From: Pseudomonas chlororaphis
GTDB lineage: Bacteria; Pseudomonadota; Gammaproteobacteria; Pseudomonadales; Pseudomonadaceae
Length of the DNA: 64,000 nt
Direction: 5' to 3'
NCBI RefSeq assembly: GCF_003731765.1
Contig: NZ_MOAL01000004.1
Location: 2,046,001 to 2,110,000 of the forward strand
The first letter of the stretch is position 1; every line of letters starts with the position of its first letter. The position numbers and the translations under genes were made by a program. A model generated the notes under the pieces. The model had not been told where the DNA came from. It was given only the letters and a program-made list of their open reading frames with translations, and searched no databases. Below are positions 26,401 to 33,302 of this stretch, piece by piece.

Positions 26401-26515
26401 CGGCACGCCCCAGTTTGAAGAAGGCGTACAAGCCGCCCACGGAAATCAGCAGGATCAAAAACAGGGTGATCGAGCGCTCGCGAACCGCCAGTGCGGAAAG
26501 ATTGAAGCCGCTCAT
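23429..26515 (-). CDS. RND-family efflux pump, inner-membrane transporter
   Basis: A 1028-aa proton-driven pump of the AcrB/HAE family. It has the N-terminal helix RSITLFLILLISVGGLYAFF, periplasmic porter loops (residues ~40-330 and ~560-860) and the usual twelve helices. TM4 carries the proton-relay pair in LALGLLVDDAIIAIEMM. The loop ARPVILTALAAMLAFIPL near the C-terminus is the typical HAE motif. It is less like MexB/MexF than like the TriC/VexF-type pumps. Its start overlaps the stop of the membrane-fusion protein gene by 4 bp. The outer-membrane channel is encoded divergently at 28518. Confidence 0.9.
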   Translation of the reverse strand: MSGFNLSALAVRERSITLFLILLISVGGLYAFFKLGRAEDPAFTIKQMTVVTAWPGASAQEMQDQVVEKLEKRMQELRWYDRTETFTRPGLAFTTVYLLDSTPPSAVQEEFYQARKKILDEQKGLPPGVIGPMVNDEYADVTFALYALKAKGEPQRLLVREAESLRQRLLHVAGVKKVNIIGEQAERIFVELSYERLATLGISAREIFSALNAQNMMTPAGSVEAHGPEVFIRLDGAFDDLQKIRDTPLTLQGRTLKLADVAQVTRGYEDPATFLVRNNGEPALLLGVVMRDGWNGLDLGKSLEAEATAINEQMPLGMSLTKVTDQAVNIDASVNEFMVKFFAALGVVLLVCFISMGWRVGVVVAAAVPLTLAAVFIVMAATGKDFDRITLGSLILALGLLVDDAIIAIEMMVVKMEEGYDRIKASAYAWSHTAAPMLSGTLVTAIGFMPNGFAKSTAGEYTANMFWIVGIALITSWVVAVVFTPYLGVKLLPPIKVPEGGHGAIYGTPNYQRFRRLLGSVIRRKGLVATSVVGLFVVAILGMGVVNKQFFPTSDRPEVLVEVQMPHGTSIEQTDAAAAKVEAWLAQQPEAKIVTAYIGQGAPRFYLAMAPELPDPSFAKIVVLTASQQEREALKLRLRQAAADGLAPEARVRVTQLVFGPYSPYPVAFRVMGADPAVLRGIAEQVRGVMSASPLMRTVNTDLGERAPALHLALDQDRLQAFGLTSSDVAQQLQFLLTGVPVTEVREDIRSVQVVARSAGETRLDPSKLAAFTLTGAQGQRVSLSQVGTVEVRMEEPILRRRDRTPTITVRGDVAEGLQPPDVSNALITQLQPLIETLPKGYRIELAGAIEESGKANKALLPLFPIMIALMLLTIIIQVRSMSAMWMVFATAPLGLIGVVPILLLFQQPFGINALVGLIALSGILMRNTLILIGQIHSNEQAGLSPYNAVVEATVQRARPVILTALAAMLAFIPLTHSVFWGTLAYTLIGGTFAGTVLTLVFLPAMYALWFKIRPETAQEPSTHPHPA

Positions 26516-27633
26516 CGACTCACCTCGACCACTGGATGTTGATCGAGACCGGCACGTTCAGTCCGGACCTTCTCCCCTTCGCGTAACAAGTGCGCCCCCA
26601 ACGCGACCACGCGCTCACCCACCTGCAGGTCACCCGTGACGCGTACGCTGGCCTGGTCGTTCAGGCTGCGAACCTGGATCGGGCGCCATGTCACCTGTTC
26701 AGGGTCACCGCCCACGACCCAGACCCCTGGCCCTTTGCCGGCGTCGTAGAGCGCTCCCATCGGCACCTGCAAGGCCTGGACCTCGGCCCCCTGCGCCGCT
26801 GCGATCACTACCGAAACGGTCGAACCCAGGGTGGCGTTGGCCAGCGAACCCTCCAGCACATAACGCGCCTCGAAGGTTCGCGTCTGTCGATCAGCCGCAT
26901 CGGACAACTGGCGTAGACGCGCACTGCCCCCAGGCTGGCTCTGCCCGTAGAGCTCAACCGCCGCCACCGAACCCAACGCAGGACGCAGGGTTTCGGGCAG
27001 CTGGATGACGGCTTCGCGCTGCCCTGAATGAGCGACCCGTACCACCACTTGCCCGGCACCCACCACCTGCCCCGGTTCCGCCAGGGTGTCCACCACCACC
27101 CCGTCAGCATCCGCTAGCAACGTCGAATAGCCGGTCGCGTTTTTTGCCACATCCGCCTGGGCCTGGGCCGCATTGAGCTGCGCTTTTGCCGAGTCGGCAG
27201 CCGCTTTGATCCCGGCGTAGGCCGAGGCCGATACCGCGCCGACGGACACCAAGTCACGGTAGCGAAGCTCGTCATCGGAGGTCTGCCGGGCTCGTGCCAT
27301 GGCCGCCAGCACCGCTTCCTGTTGCGCCCGTGCGGCCAGCGTCAGGTCGTTGGCATCGATGCGCATCAGGGGCTGACCACGTTTGACGCGCTGGCCTGCA
27401 TCCACCAGGCGCTCCAGGACTTTCCCCGGTACCCGAAACCCCAGGTCGCTCTGCACCCGAGCCGCGACGATGCCGCTGAATACACGTTGCGCAGGCGCGG
27501 AGGCTTGAACCGTAACCACGCGTACCAAGGGCACTTGCAGGCGAGGATCGGCAGGCGTGGCCTCGTTGCAGGCCGTCAGGGCAAACGGCAACAAGGCAAT
27601 GAACATGAATGACGGAGAGTGGCGCTGGATCAT
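26512..27633 (-). CDS. RND efflux membrane-fusion lipoprotein
   Basis: A 373-aa periplasmic adaptor. The signal peptide ends in a lipobox (ALTAC, Cys ~21), so it is probably acylated. It has the lipoyl/barrel-sandwich region (FRVPGKVLERLVDAGQRVKRGQPLM), an alpha-hairpin rich in Ala/Gln (residues ~95-165), and a beta-barrel domain. It bridges the pump and the outer-membrane channel. ATG with AGAGGT upstream. A predicted TetR operator lies 39-62 bp upstream. Confidence 0.9.
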   Translation of the reverse strand: MIQRHSPSFMFIALLPFALTACNEATPADPRLQVPLVRVVTVQASAPAQRVFSGIVAARVQSDLGFRVPGKVLERLVDAGQRVKRGQPLMRIDANDLTLAARAQQEAVLAAMARARQTSDDELRYRDLVSVGAVSASAYAGIKAAADSAKAQLNAAQAQADVAKNATGYSTLLADADGVVVDTLAEPGQVVGAGQVVVRVAHSGQREAVIQLPETLRPALGSVAAVELYGQSQPGGSARLRQLSDAADRQTRTFEARYVLEGSLANATLGSTVSVVIAAAQGAEVQALQVPMGALYDAGKGPGVWVVGGDPEQVTWRPIQVRSLNDQASVRVTGDLQVGERVVALGAHLLREGEKVRTERAGLDQHPVVEVSR

Positions 27634-27671
27634 AGAGACCTCTGGGTAGCGAATGCGCCATGCTTATTCAA

Positions 27672-27695
27672 GTGACCAATTCTGTCAATAGTCAC
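27672..27695. promoter_or_regulatory. Candidate TetR operator before membrane-fusion gene
   Basis: GTGAC-N14-GTCAC. The reverse strand reads TTGTGACtattgac...GGTCAC, sharing arms and spacing with the site at 28467-28494. Position: 39 bp upstream of the fusion-protein start, inside its presumed promoter. Confidence 0.72.
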
Positions 27696-27809
27696 AAAGC
27701 GAGCGAACAAAGGTCAACCCGCTGACCAGAACGCCGCAGAGAAGCTGAGGATTGGTTTTTCCAGGCGCACGCCGGCGCGGATGCAGGACGCATCCGCCCG
27801 TCTGGGTGC

Positions 27810-28430
27810 TTAAGGCATCAGACTGCGCAGGACCAGGTTGGAGATCAGCGCAGGGGCGTCTTCAACAAAATCGAGGTTGTGCTGCAAGAGCAAAGGATTG
27901 ATGAACGGTCGCAAGGCAAGGTGAATCGCATCGACGGTTTCATCCAGCGGCGTCTTGCGCTCGAACTCACCGAGTTCTCGCCCCTCACGCACGATTTGCA
28001 AGACGAAGTGCTTGATCTGAGCGTCATAGACTTGCGAACTGGGCCAGCGCTCCGACGCCGAGAACGCTGCAATGTCATAGAGTTTACGGTCGTTGAAGAA
28101 CAGGCTAACGCCGGTTGCGATCAGGGTTTTGACCAGGCGCCGAAAACGCTCGGTCGGCGAGATGCCCTCGACATTGATGGCCTGTTCCACCGCTGCAATC
28201 ATTTGCGACAGGCAGTGGCTACAGATGGCTTCACCTATGGCCTGCTTGGAATCAAAGAACTTGTAGATATAAGCCTTGGAAAAACCAATGGCCTTGGCGA
28301 GGTCCGAGACGGTTGTCTTAGCGTAACCGTACTGACTGAAATGTTCGTTGGCCGCCGCGACAATCTGGTCTCGAATGTCGTGATCGGCGGGGCCTCGGAG
28401 GCTGGGCGAAGAAACGGATAGCTGATTCAT
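27810..28430 (-). CDS. TetR/AcrR-family repressor of the efflux system
   Basis: A 206-aa regulator. The N-terminal HTH (residues ~18-64) contains ANEHFSQYGYAKTTVSDLAKAIGFSKAYIYKFFDSKQAIGEA, a typical TetR three-helix domain. The C-terminal ligand/dimer domain is divergent. It lies between the fusion-protein gene (same strand) and the outer-membrane channel gene (divergent), the usual place for an efflux repressor. Two matching inverted repeats in the two flanking promoters suggest the operator GTGAC-N14-GTCAC. Confidence 0.88.
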   Translation of the reverse strand: MNQLSVSSPSLRGPADHDIRDQIVAAANEHFSQYGYAKTTVSDLAKAIGFSKAYIYKFFDSKQAIGEAICSHCLSQMIAAVEQAINVEGISPTERFRRLVKTLIATGVSLFFNDRKLYDIAAFSASERWPSSQVYDAQIKHFVLQIVREGRELGEFERKTPLDETVDAIHLALRPFINPLLLQHNLDFVEDAPALISNLVLRSLMP

Positions 28431-28458
28431 GGGAGCAGCTTACGCATCCCCAAGGTGG

Positions 28459-28486
28459 TTGACAACTTGTGACCAAATTGTAATAT
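28459..28486 (+). promoter_or_regulatory. Strong sigma-70 promoter for outer-membrane channel gene
   Basis: TTGACA (28459-28464), 16-bp spacer, TAATAT (28481-28486). Transcription would start near 28493, leaving a leader of about 25 nt before the ATG at 28518. The candidate TetR operator overlaps the -10 element and start site. Confidence 0.72.
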
Positions 28487-28494
28487 CGTCACAA
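28467..28494. promoter_or_regulatory. Candidate TetR operator between tetR and channel gene
   Basis: TTGTGAC-N14-GTCACAA is a perfect 7-bp inverted repeat with the same GTGAC-N14-GTCAC core as at 27672-27695. It covers the -10 region of the channel promoter and lies 37 bp from the tetR start. Confidence 0.78.
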
Positions 28495-28517
28495 ATCAAC
28501 CTTTTTGCAGGCACCCC

Positions 28518-30002
28518 ATGCACCCTCCTCCTCGTTTTGCCGTGCTGCTGTGTATGGGCATGATTTCAGGCTGTGCCGTGGGCCCTGACTATTCAGCCCC
28601 TTCTGTGGAGTTGCCCGCGTCTTTCTCGGCGCCAACCGCAACGGCATCACAAACCGTCGCCGCCCCTGCCGAGCTCGCCGCGTGGTGGAACGCATTCAAT
28701 GACCCACTACTCAGCCAGTTGATCAACAGTGCGCTCGCGCAGAACCTCGATTTAGCCCAAGCCGCCGCACGGATCGAGCAGGCTCGTTCCGGCTTGGGGG
28801 CTGCTGATGCGGCCCTGCTGCCCTCCGCCACCGTCAACGGCCAAGCAGCCCGAGCCCGGCAGTCATTGGAAACGCCATTGGGCCAAGTGCTCAACTCAAC
28901 CCCATCCTATGATCGCTACGGCAGTGCTTATGAAATGAACTTGAATGCCGGCTGGGAGCTGGATGTGTTCGGCGGCCTACGCCGAGGCCAAGAAGCCGCC
29001 CTCGCCGATTACCAGGCCTCGCAAGCCGGGGCGATGGCCACACGACTGGCAGTGGTCGCACAAACCGCCGACCTTTACATCAGCATCCGAGGCCTGCAAG
29101 CGCGCTTGGACATTGCCCGGCAGCAAGTGGGCACACGACAGCAACTGCTCGGCACCCTCGAACACCTTTATGCAAAAGGTCTGGCTGCCGAACTGCAGCT
29201 AAACCAGGCCCAAGGCGCGCTGAGTCAAGCCCAGGCCAGCGTGCCGGTCCTGCAAGCTGGTCTGGATGCAACCCTGAACGCGCTGGACGTGATGCTCGGC
29301 AAACCACCGGGTACTTACCGCGCATCGCTGAGTGAGCCCGCGCCCATCCCGGATGTCCCACGTCTTGCCGCCATGGGGACGCCCGCCGACCTGCTGCGGC
29401 GGCGCCCAGACCTGATCGTTGCCGAGCGCCGCCTTGCGGCCTCCAACGCCCGCATCGGCGAAGCCATGGCCGAGTACTACCCCAAACTGTCCGTGGCGGC
29501 GCTGCTCGGCAGTGCCACCTCGGTCTCCAGTGCAAACCTGTTCAGCAACGGCGCCAGCCAGGCCTCGGCGGCACTGGGGTTACGCTGGAGACTGTTCGAT
29601 TTTGGCCGCATCAACGCCCAGATCGACTTGGCAAAAGGCCAGGAAGCTGAAGACTTGGCGGCTTACCGACAGTCCGTCCTGCGGGCCTGCGAAGAGGTGG
29701 AAAACGCGGTGTCGGCACGGATCAATCGCGAGCAGCAATCGACCCGGCTTGCCCAGGGTGAGTCGGCGTATGCGAAGGCCCGAGCGACCTCGTTTAGCGC
29801 CTATGAAAAAGGCGTGGTCAGCCTGATCGAAGTCCTGGATGCCGATGAGCATCTCCTGGCGGCATCGGACGGCAGGGCCCAGGCCCAAACCGAATCGGCT
29901 CGCGCTGCGGTGGCCACGTTCAAAGCACTGGGCGGCGGCTGGCAGGACACCCTCGCTGGCAAGCCAGCGCCCACAGCCCCCCGCAAAACCATCCCCCTGT
30001 AG
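28518..30002 (+). CDS. Outer-membrane efflux channel lipoprotein (OprM/NodT family)
   Basis: A 494-aa TolC-like channel of the NodT subfamily. The lipobox is MISGC (Cys ~18). Two OEP domains follow, with typical segments such as WWNAFNDPLLSQLINSAL (N-terminal half) and GTPADLLRRRPDLIVAERRLAASNARIGEA (start of second half). It completes the RND system encoded on the other strand. The last ~16 codons (from LAGKPAPT onward) lie in a REP half-sequence (29953-29975), and the TAG stop is part of the next REP unit (TGTAGGA). The native C-terminus may therefore have been replaced or extended by repeat DNA. Confidence 0.88.
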   Translation: MHPPPRFAVLLCMGMISGCAVGPDYSAPSVELPASFSAPTATASQTVAAPAELAAWWNAFNDPLLSQLINSALAQNLDLAQAAARIEQARSGLGAADAALLPSATVNGQAARARQSLETPLGQVLNSTPSYDRYGSAYEMNLNAGWELDVFGGLRRGQEAALADYQASQAGAMATRLAVVAQTADLYISIRGLQARLDIARQQVGTRQQLLGTLEHLYAKGLAAELQLNQAQGALSQAQASVPVLQAGLDATLNALDVMLGKPPGTYRASLSEPAPIPDVPRLAAMGTPADLLRRRPDLIVAERRLAASNARIGEAMAEYYPKLSVAALLGSATSVSSANLFSNGASQASAALGLRWRLFDFGRINAQIDLAKGQEAEDLAAYRQSVLRACEEVENAVSARINREQQSTRLAQGESAYAKARATSFSAYEKGVVSLIEVLDADEHLLAASDGRAQAQTESARAAVATFKALGGGWQDTLAGKPAPTAPRKTIPL

Positions 30003-30185
30003 GAACCGGCTTGCCGGCGATCGGCCCTCAAGCCCTGCACCGCCCTGAAGATCGTCATCGCTGGCAAGCCAGCTCCTACAGCACCCCGTAAAATCCCCCC
30101 TCTGTAGGAGCCGGCTTGCCGGCGATCGGTCCTCAAGTCCTGCATCGCCCTGAAGATCGCCATCGCTGGCAAGCCAGCTCCTACA
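29953..30185. repeat. REP cluster overlapping the channel gene 3' end
   Basis: A half unit (CGCTGGCAAGCCAGCGCCCACA) at 29953-29975 is inside the channel gene. Full pairs lie at 29998-30080 and 30103-30185. They share the linker GCACCCCGTAAAATCCCC with the 21-kb cluster. The 309-bp gap to the next gene (30003-30311) otherwise holds only a short leader; no other gene is seen. Confidence 0.85.
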
Positions 30186-30311
30186 GCGCCGTCGGGCAGC
30201 GTTTTTTGGGGGCGTGTTGCGGCAAAAAAAGCAAAATCGCCATGTGTTCCCTTCGTTCTTTCTTACGTCGCACTCTTCACTGTTCGTTTCTCTATGCCTG
30301 GAGTTTTCTCG

Positions 30312-32438
30312 ATGCCTTCGCCCAAATCCCTGCCCACTGCGCTGCTGGGGCTGGCCCTTGCCTGCCCGACCCTGGCCGAGGCTCAGAACATGGAACTGGG
30401 GCAGGTGCTGATTGAGGCCCCGGCGCAGGGTGGCGAAGATCAGGCAGTCGAGGACGCCAAGGCCCGCTTGGCCCAGGTCCCTGGCGGGACCAATGTGGTC
30501 GATTTGCGCCGGCCGCTGCAGGGACGCGTAGCCAGTAACCAGGATGTGCTGGCGTATCAACCGGGGGTCTATGCCCAGTCCGCAGGCAACGAAGGGGTGA
30601 AAATCTCGATCCGCGGTTCGGGGATCAATCGCGCGCCCGGCGCCCATGCCTCGGGGGTGTACGCGATGCTCGACGGCCTGCCGCTGACCGGCCCTGGCGG
30701 CACGCCCTATGAATTGCTGGAGCCGCTGTGGCTCGACCACGTGGAGGTGCTACGCGGCGCCAATGGCTTCGACCGTGGCGGCCTGGCCCTGGGCGGCGCC
30801 ATCGACTACGTGAGCCACACCGGTTACGACGCGCCGCTATTGCAGGTGCGCTATGCCACCGGCAGCCACGGCTACCGCCAGCGCCAGGTCAGCTCCGGGC
30901 AGGTGCTGGGGGATTTCGACTATTACCTGGCCGTGACCGACGCCCGCTCCGACGGCTACCAGGACCACACCGCCAGCGCCAGCCAGGGGGTAATCGCCAA
31001 CTTCGGCTATCGCTTCAACCCCAACCTGGAAACCCGCTTCTACCTGCGTCACCGCGAGGCCGACAACGAGCTGGCCGGCCGTGTGACCAAGCGTTCCATC
31101 GAGCACGATGCGCGGGCGGCCAACCCGGTCTACCAGGCGCGGGATTACAACCGCGACCAGCCGGGCAGCACCTTTATCGGCAACAAGACCACCTATTACA
31201 TCGATGACGATTCAAGCATCCAGACCGGCCTGGTCTACCACGATTACCCCATGGACCTGCGCGAAGGCCCCAACCGCCTGAGGGTGGCGTACAGCGATGT
31301 CAGCGGCACCTTCGACTACAAGCGCCGCGACACCCTTTGGGGCCTGGAAAGCCGCAGCAACCTGGGCCTGCGCGTGACCAAGCACCTGCCCAATGCCGGC
31401 GCCAGCGAGTTTGTGCGCATCCCCACAGGCAACACTGCCGGCTACGCGCCGGGCACGCGGATTCGCGACTTTACCTACCAGGGTTCGGACAGCGTGCTGC
31501 ATCTGGGCAATGACCTGGAGATTGCTGATGACCTGTGGCTGACCACCGGCCTGGCGGCCATCTACACCCGCCGTGAAAGCGCCGTGACCTACCCCGAAGG
31601 CGGCGGCAAGACCAGCCTCGGCGACTGGGACTACGCCCCGCGTGTGGGCCTGCGCTACCAGCTGACGCCCCAGGTGCAGCTGTTCAGCAACCTCAGCCGC
31701 TCGGTGGAAGCGCCCCACCCCTGGTCGCTGATCTACAGTGCCAACCAGCGCTTCCCGGTAGGCAGCGGCGTTGCCACCGGCGCCCAGCGTGACCCGATCG
31801 AGCTGCGTAACCAGACCGCGACCACCCTGGAGCTGGGCGGCCGTGGCGACAGCGCCCTGGGCCAATGGAGCCTGGCCTGGTACTACGCCCAGGTGCGTCA
31901 TGAACTGCTGTCGGTGTTGCCGGACGCCAGCGCCACCACGCCCTACGAACTGAACGCCAGCCCCACCGTGCACCAGGGTGTGGAGGCCAGCCTGCAGAGC
32001 ACCCTGTGGGCGCCGGACCAGGGCGGCCAGTTGAGCCTGCGCCAGGCCTACACCTTCAGCGACTTCCATTACCGTGACGACCCGCGCTTCGGCGGCAACC
32101 GCCTGCCGGGCCTGCCGATGCACTACTACCAGGGCGAACTGCGCTACGACTGGCCCCTGGGCTTCTTCGCTGCGCTCAACACCCAACTGGTGTCCAAGGT
32201 CGCGGTGGATTACGCCAACAGTTACGAAGCCGATCCTTACGCGCTGTTCGGTGCCACCCTGGGTTACAACGCGCCGAAGAACGACTGGCAGACCTGGCTC
32301 GACCTGCGCAACCTGACCAACCAGCACTACGCCGCCACGGTGACGCCGGGTTACGACGACAAAGGCCTGGACGCGGCACGCTCCACGCCAGGCGAGGGCT
32401 TGGCGATGTACCTCGGGGTCTCGTGGAGCCTGCGCTAA
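30312..32438 (+). CDS. TonB-dependent receptor (no STN domain)
   Basis: A 708-aa outer-membrane receptor. It has a signal peptide ending near TLAEAQ, then the plug domain with GTNVVDLRRPLQGRVASNQDVLAYQPGVYAQSAGNEGVKISIRG and VEVLRGANGFDRGGLALGGAIDYVSH. The barrel ends in MYLGVSWSLR. It lacks the STN extension, so it is probably a plain transducer. ATG 30312 is chosen because GGAG lies ~9 nt upstream; an in-frame ATG at 30294 lacks this. It resembles FecA/FhuA-like receptors of unknown ligand. It converges on the esterase gene with only 13 bp between stop codons. Confidence 0.88.
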   Translation: MPSPKSLPTALLGLALACPTLAEAQNMELGQVLIEAPAQGGEDQAVEDAKARLAQVPGGTNVVDLRRPLQGRVASNQDVLAYQPGVYAQSAGNEGVKISIRGSGINRAPGAHASGVYAMLDGLPLTGPGGTPYELLEPLWLDHVEVLRGANGFDRGGLALGGAIDYVSHTGYDAPLLQVRYATGSHGYRQRQVSSGQVLGDFDYYLAVTDARSDGYQDHTASASQGVIANFGYRFNPNLETRFYLRHREADNELAGRVTKRSIEHDARAANPVYQARDYNRDQPGSTFIGNKTTYYIDDDSSIQTGLVYHDYPMDLREGPNRLRVAYSDVSGTFDYKRRDTLWGLESRSNLGLRVTKHLPNAGASEFVRIPTGNTAGYAPGTRIRDFTYQGSDSVLHLGNDLEIADDLWLTTGLAAIYTRRESAVTYPEGGGKTSLGDWDYAPRVGLRYQLTPQVQLFSNLSRSVEAPHPWSLIYSANQRFPVGSGVATGAQRDPIELRNQTATTLELGGRGDSALGQWSLAWYYAQVRHELLSVLPDASATTPYELNASPTVHQGVEASLQSTLWAPDQGGQLSLRQAYTFSDFHYRDDPRFGGNRLPGLPMHYYQGELRYDWPLGFFAALNTQLVSKVAVDYANSYEADPYALFGATLGYNAPKNDWQTWLDLRNLTNQHYAATVTPGYDDKGLDAARSTPGEGLAMYLGVSWSLR

Positions 32439-32451
32439 GGCCGGGGCAGAT

Positions 32452-33291
32452 TCAGAAGCGCCGGGTGCTGATCAACTCATCCAGCACCCGGGTCGGCACC
32501 CGAAACGGCACCGACATGTGATCCTCCCCCGGCTCGACCTGGAAGTCGCTGCGCAAACCGTACTGCGACAGGTCCTGCAAGCGGAGTTGCAAGGCTCGGG
32601 CATCCTGGATTTCCTGGACCATGTCCCGCTCGCCCATCAACAGGGTCAGGCTGCGGTGGGTCAGGTCCACTTGCCCGGCACGGGCCCGTTGGCTGAAGGC
32701 ACGCTCGGGCTCCATCAGGTAGCGATCGCGCCACCACAGGCTCGGGCTGACCGCCACCACATGCTGGAACAGTGCCGGCCGGGTGAACAGCGCATAGACC
32801 CCGAACATGCCGCCAAAGGAATGCCCCACCAGACTGCGCTGATCCTGATCGACCTTGAAGCGCTCGCTGACTTTCGGCATCAGGCGCTTTTCGATGAACT
32901 CAAGAAACAGGTCCTGCCCCCCTTGCGGCGGCTCATTGCGTTCCTGGGGCACCGGCGGTGACAGATCGAAGGCACGACGCACAAAGTCCAGCGGCGTGTC
33001 GCTCGGGTAACCGATGGCCACGATGATTGAGGCGCGCAGTCGGTCCTGGGCGCGCTTGGCGGCGTGGAAGGCCGGGAAGTAGGCGTTGCCATCCAGTAAA
33101 TAGATCACCGGATAGCCGCCGGTGTAAGGCACCTCCCCCTCCGGCAGGCTGATCATGATCCGATACTCGCGGCCCTCGGCGCTGTGCATCGTCCACTGTT
33201 CGGTACCGTCCAGGGTCACAGGTTCTGCCTGGGCGGCGGCAAAACTGCCCAGGAGCATGGCGCCCAGGCCCATCAATAAATGGCGCATCAT
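32452..33291 (-). CDS. Periplasmic siderophore esterase-like alpha/beta hydrolase (Fes/IroE/PfeE type)
   Basis: A 279-aa hydrolase with a signal peptide (MMRHLLMGLGAMLLGSFAAAQA). The nucleophile elbow is GHSFGG (Ser158), and a C-terminal histidine (GEDHMSV) is the likely general base. PVIYLLDGNAYFPAF and VSPSLWWRD are typical of IroE/Fes-like esterases that hydrolyse catecholate siderophores such as enterobactin. AGGAGG sits 6 nt before the ATG at 33291, inside the 3' end of the receptor gene; an upstream in-frame GTG (33306) is less likely. It directly follows a siderophore receptor, like pfeE next to pfeA in P. aeruginosa. Confidence 0.82.
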   Translation of the reverse strand: MMRHLLMGLGAMLLGSFAAAQAEPVTLDGTEQWTMHSAEGREYRIMISLPEGEVPYTGGYPVIYLLDGNAYFPAFHAAKRAQDRLRASIIVAIGYPSDTPLDFVRRAFDLSPPVPQERNEPPQGGQDLFLEFIEKRLMPKVSERFKVDQDQRSLVGHSFGGMFGVYALFTRPALFQHVVAVSPSLWWRDRYLMEPERAFSQRARAGQVDLTHRSLTLLMGERDMVQEIQDARALQLRLQDLSQYGLRSDFQVEPGEDHMSVPFRVPTRVLDELISTRRF

Positions 33292-33302
33292 CGTCCCCCT
33301 CC

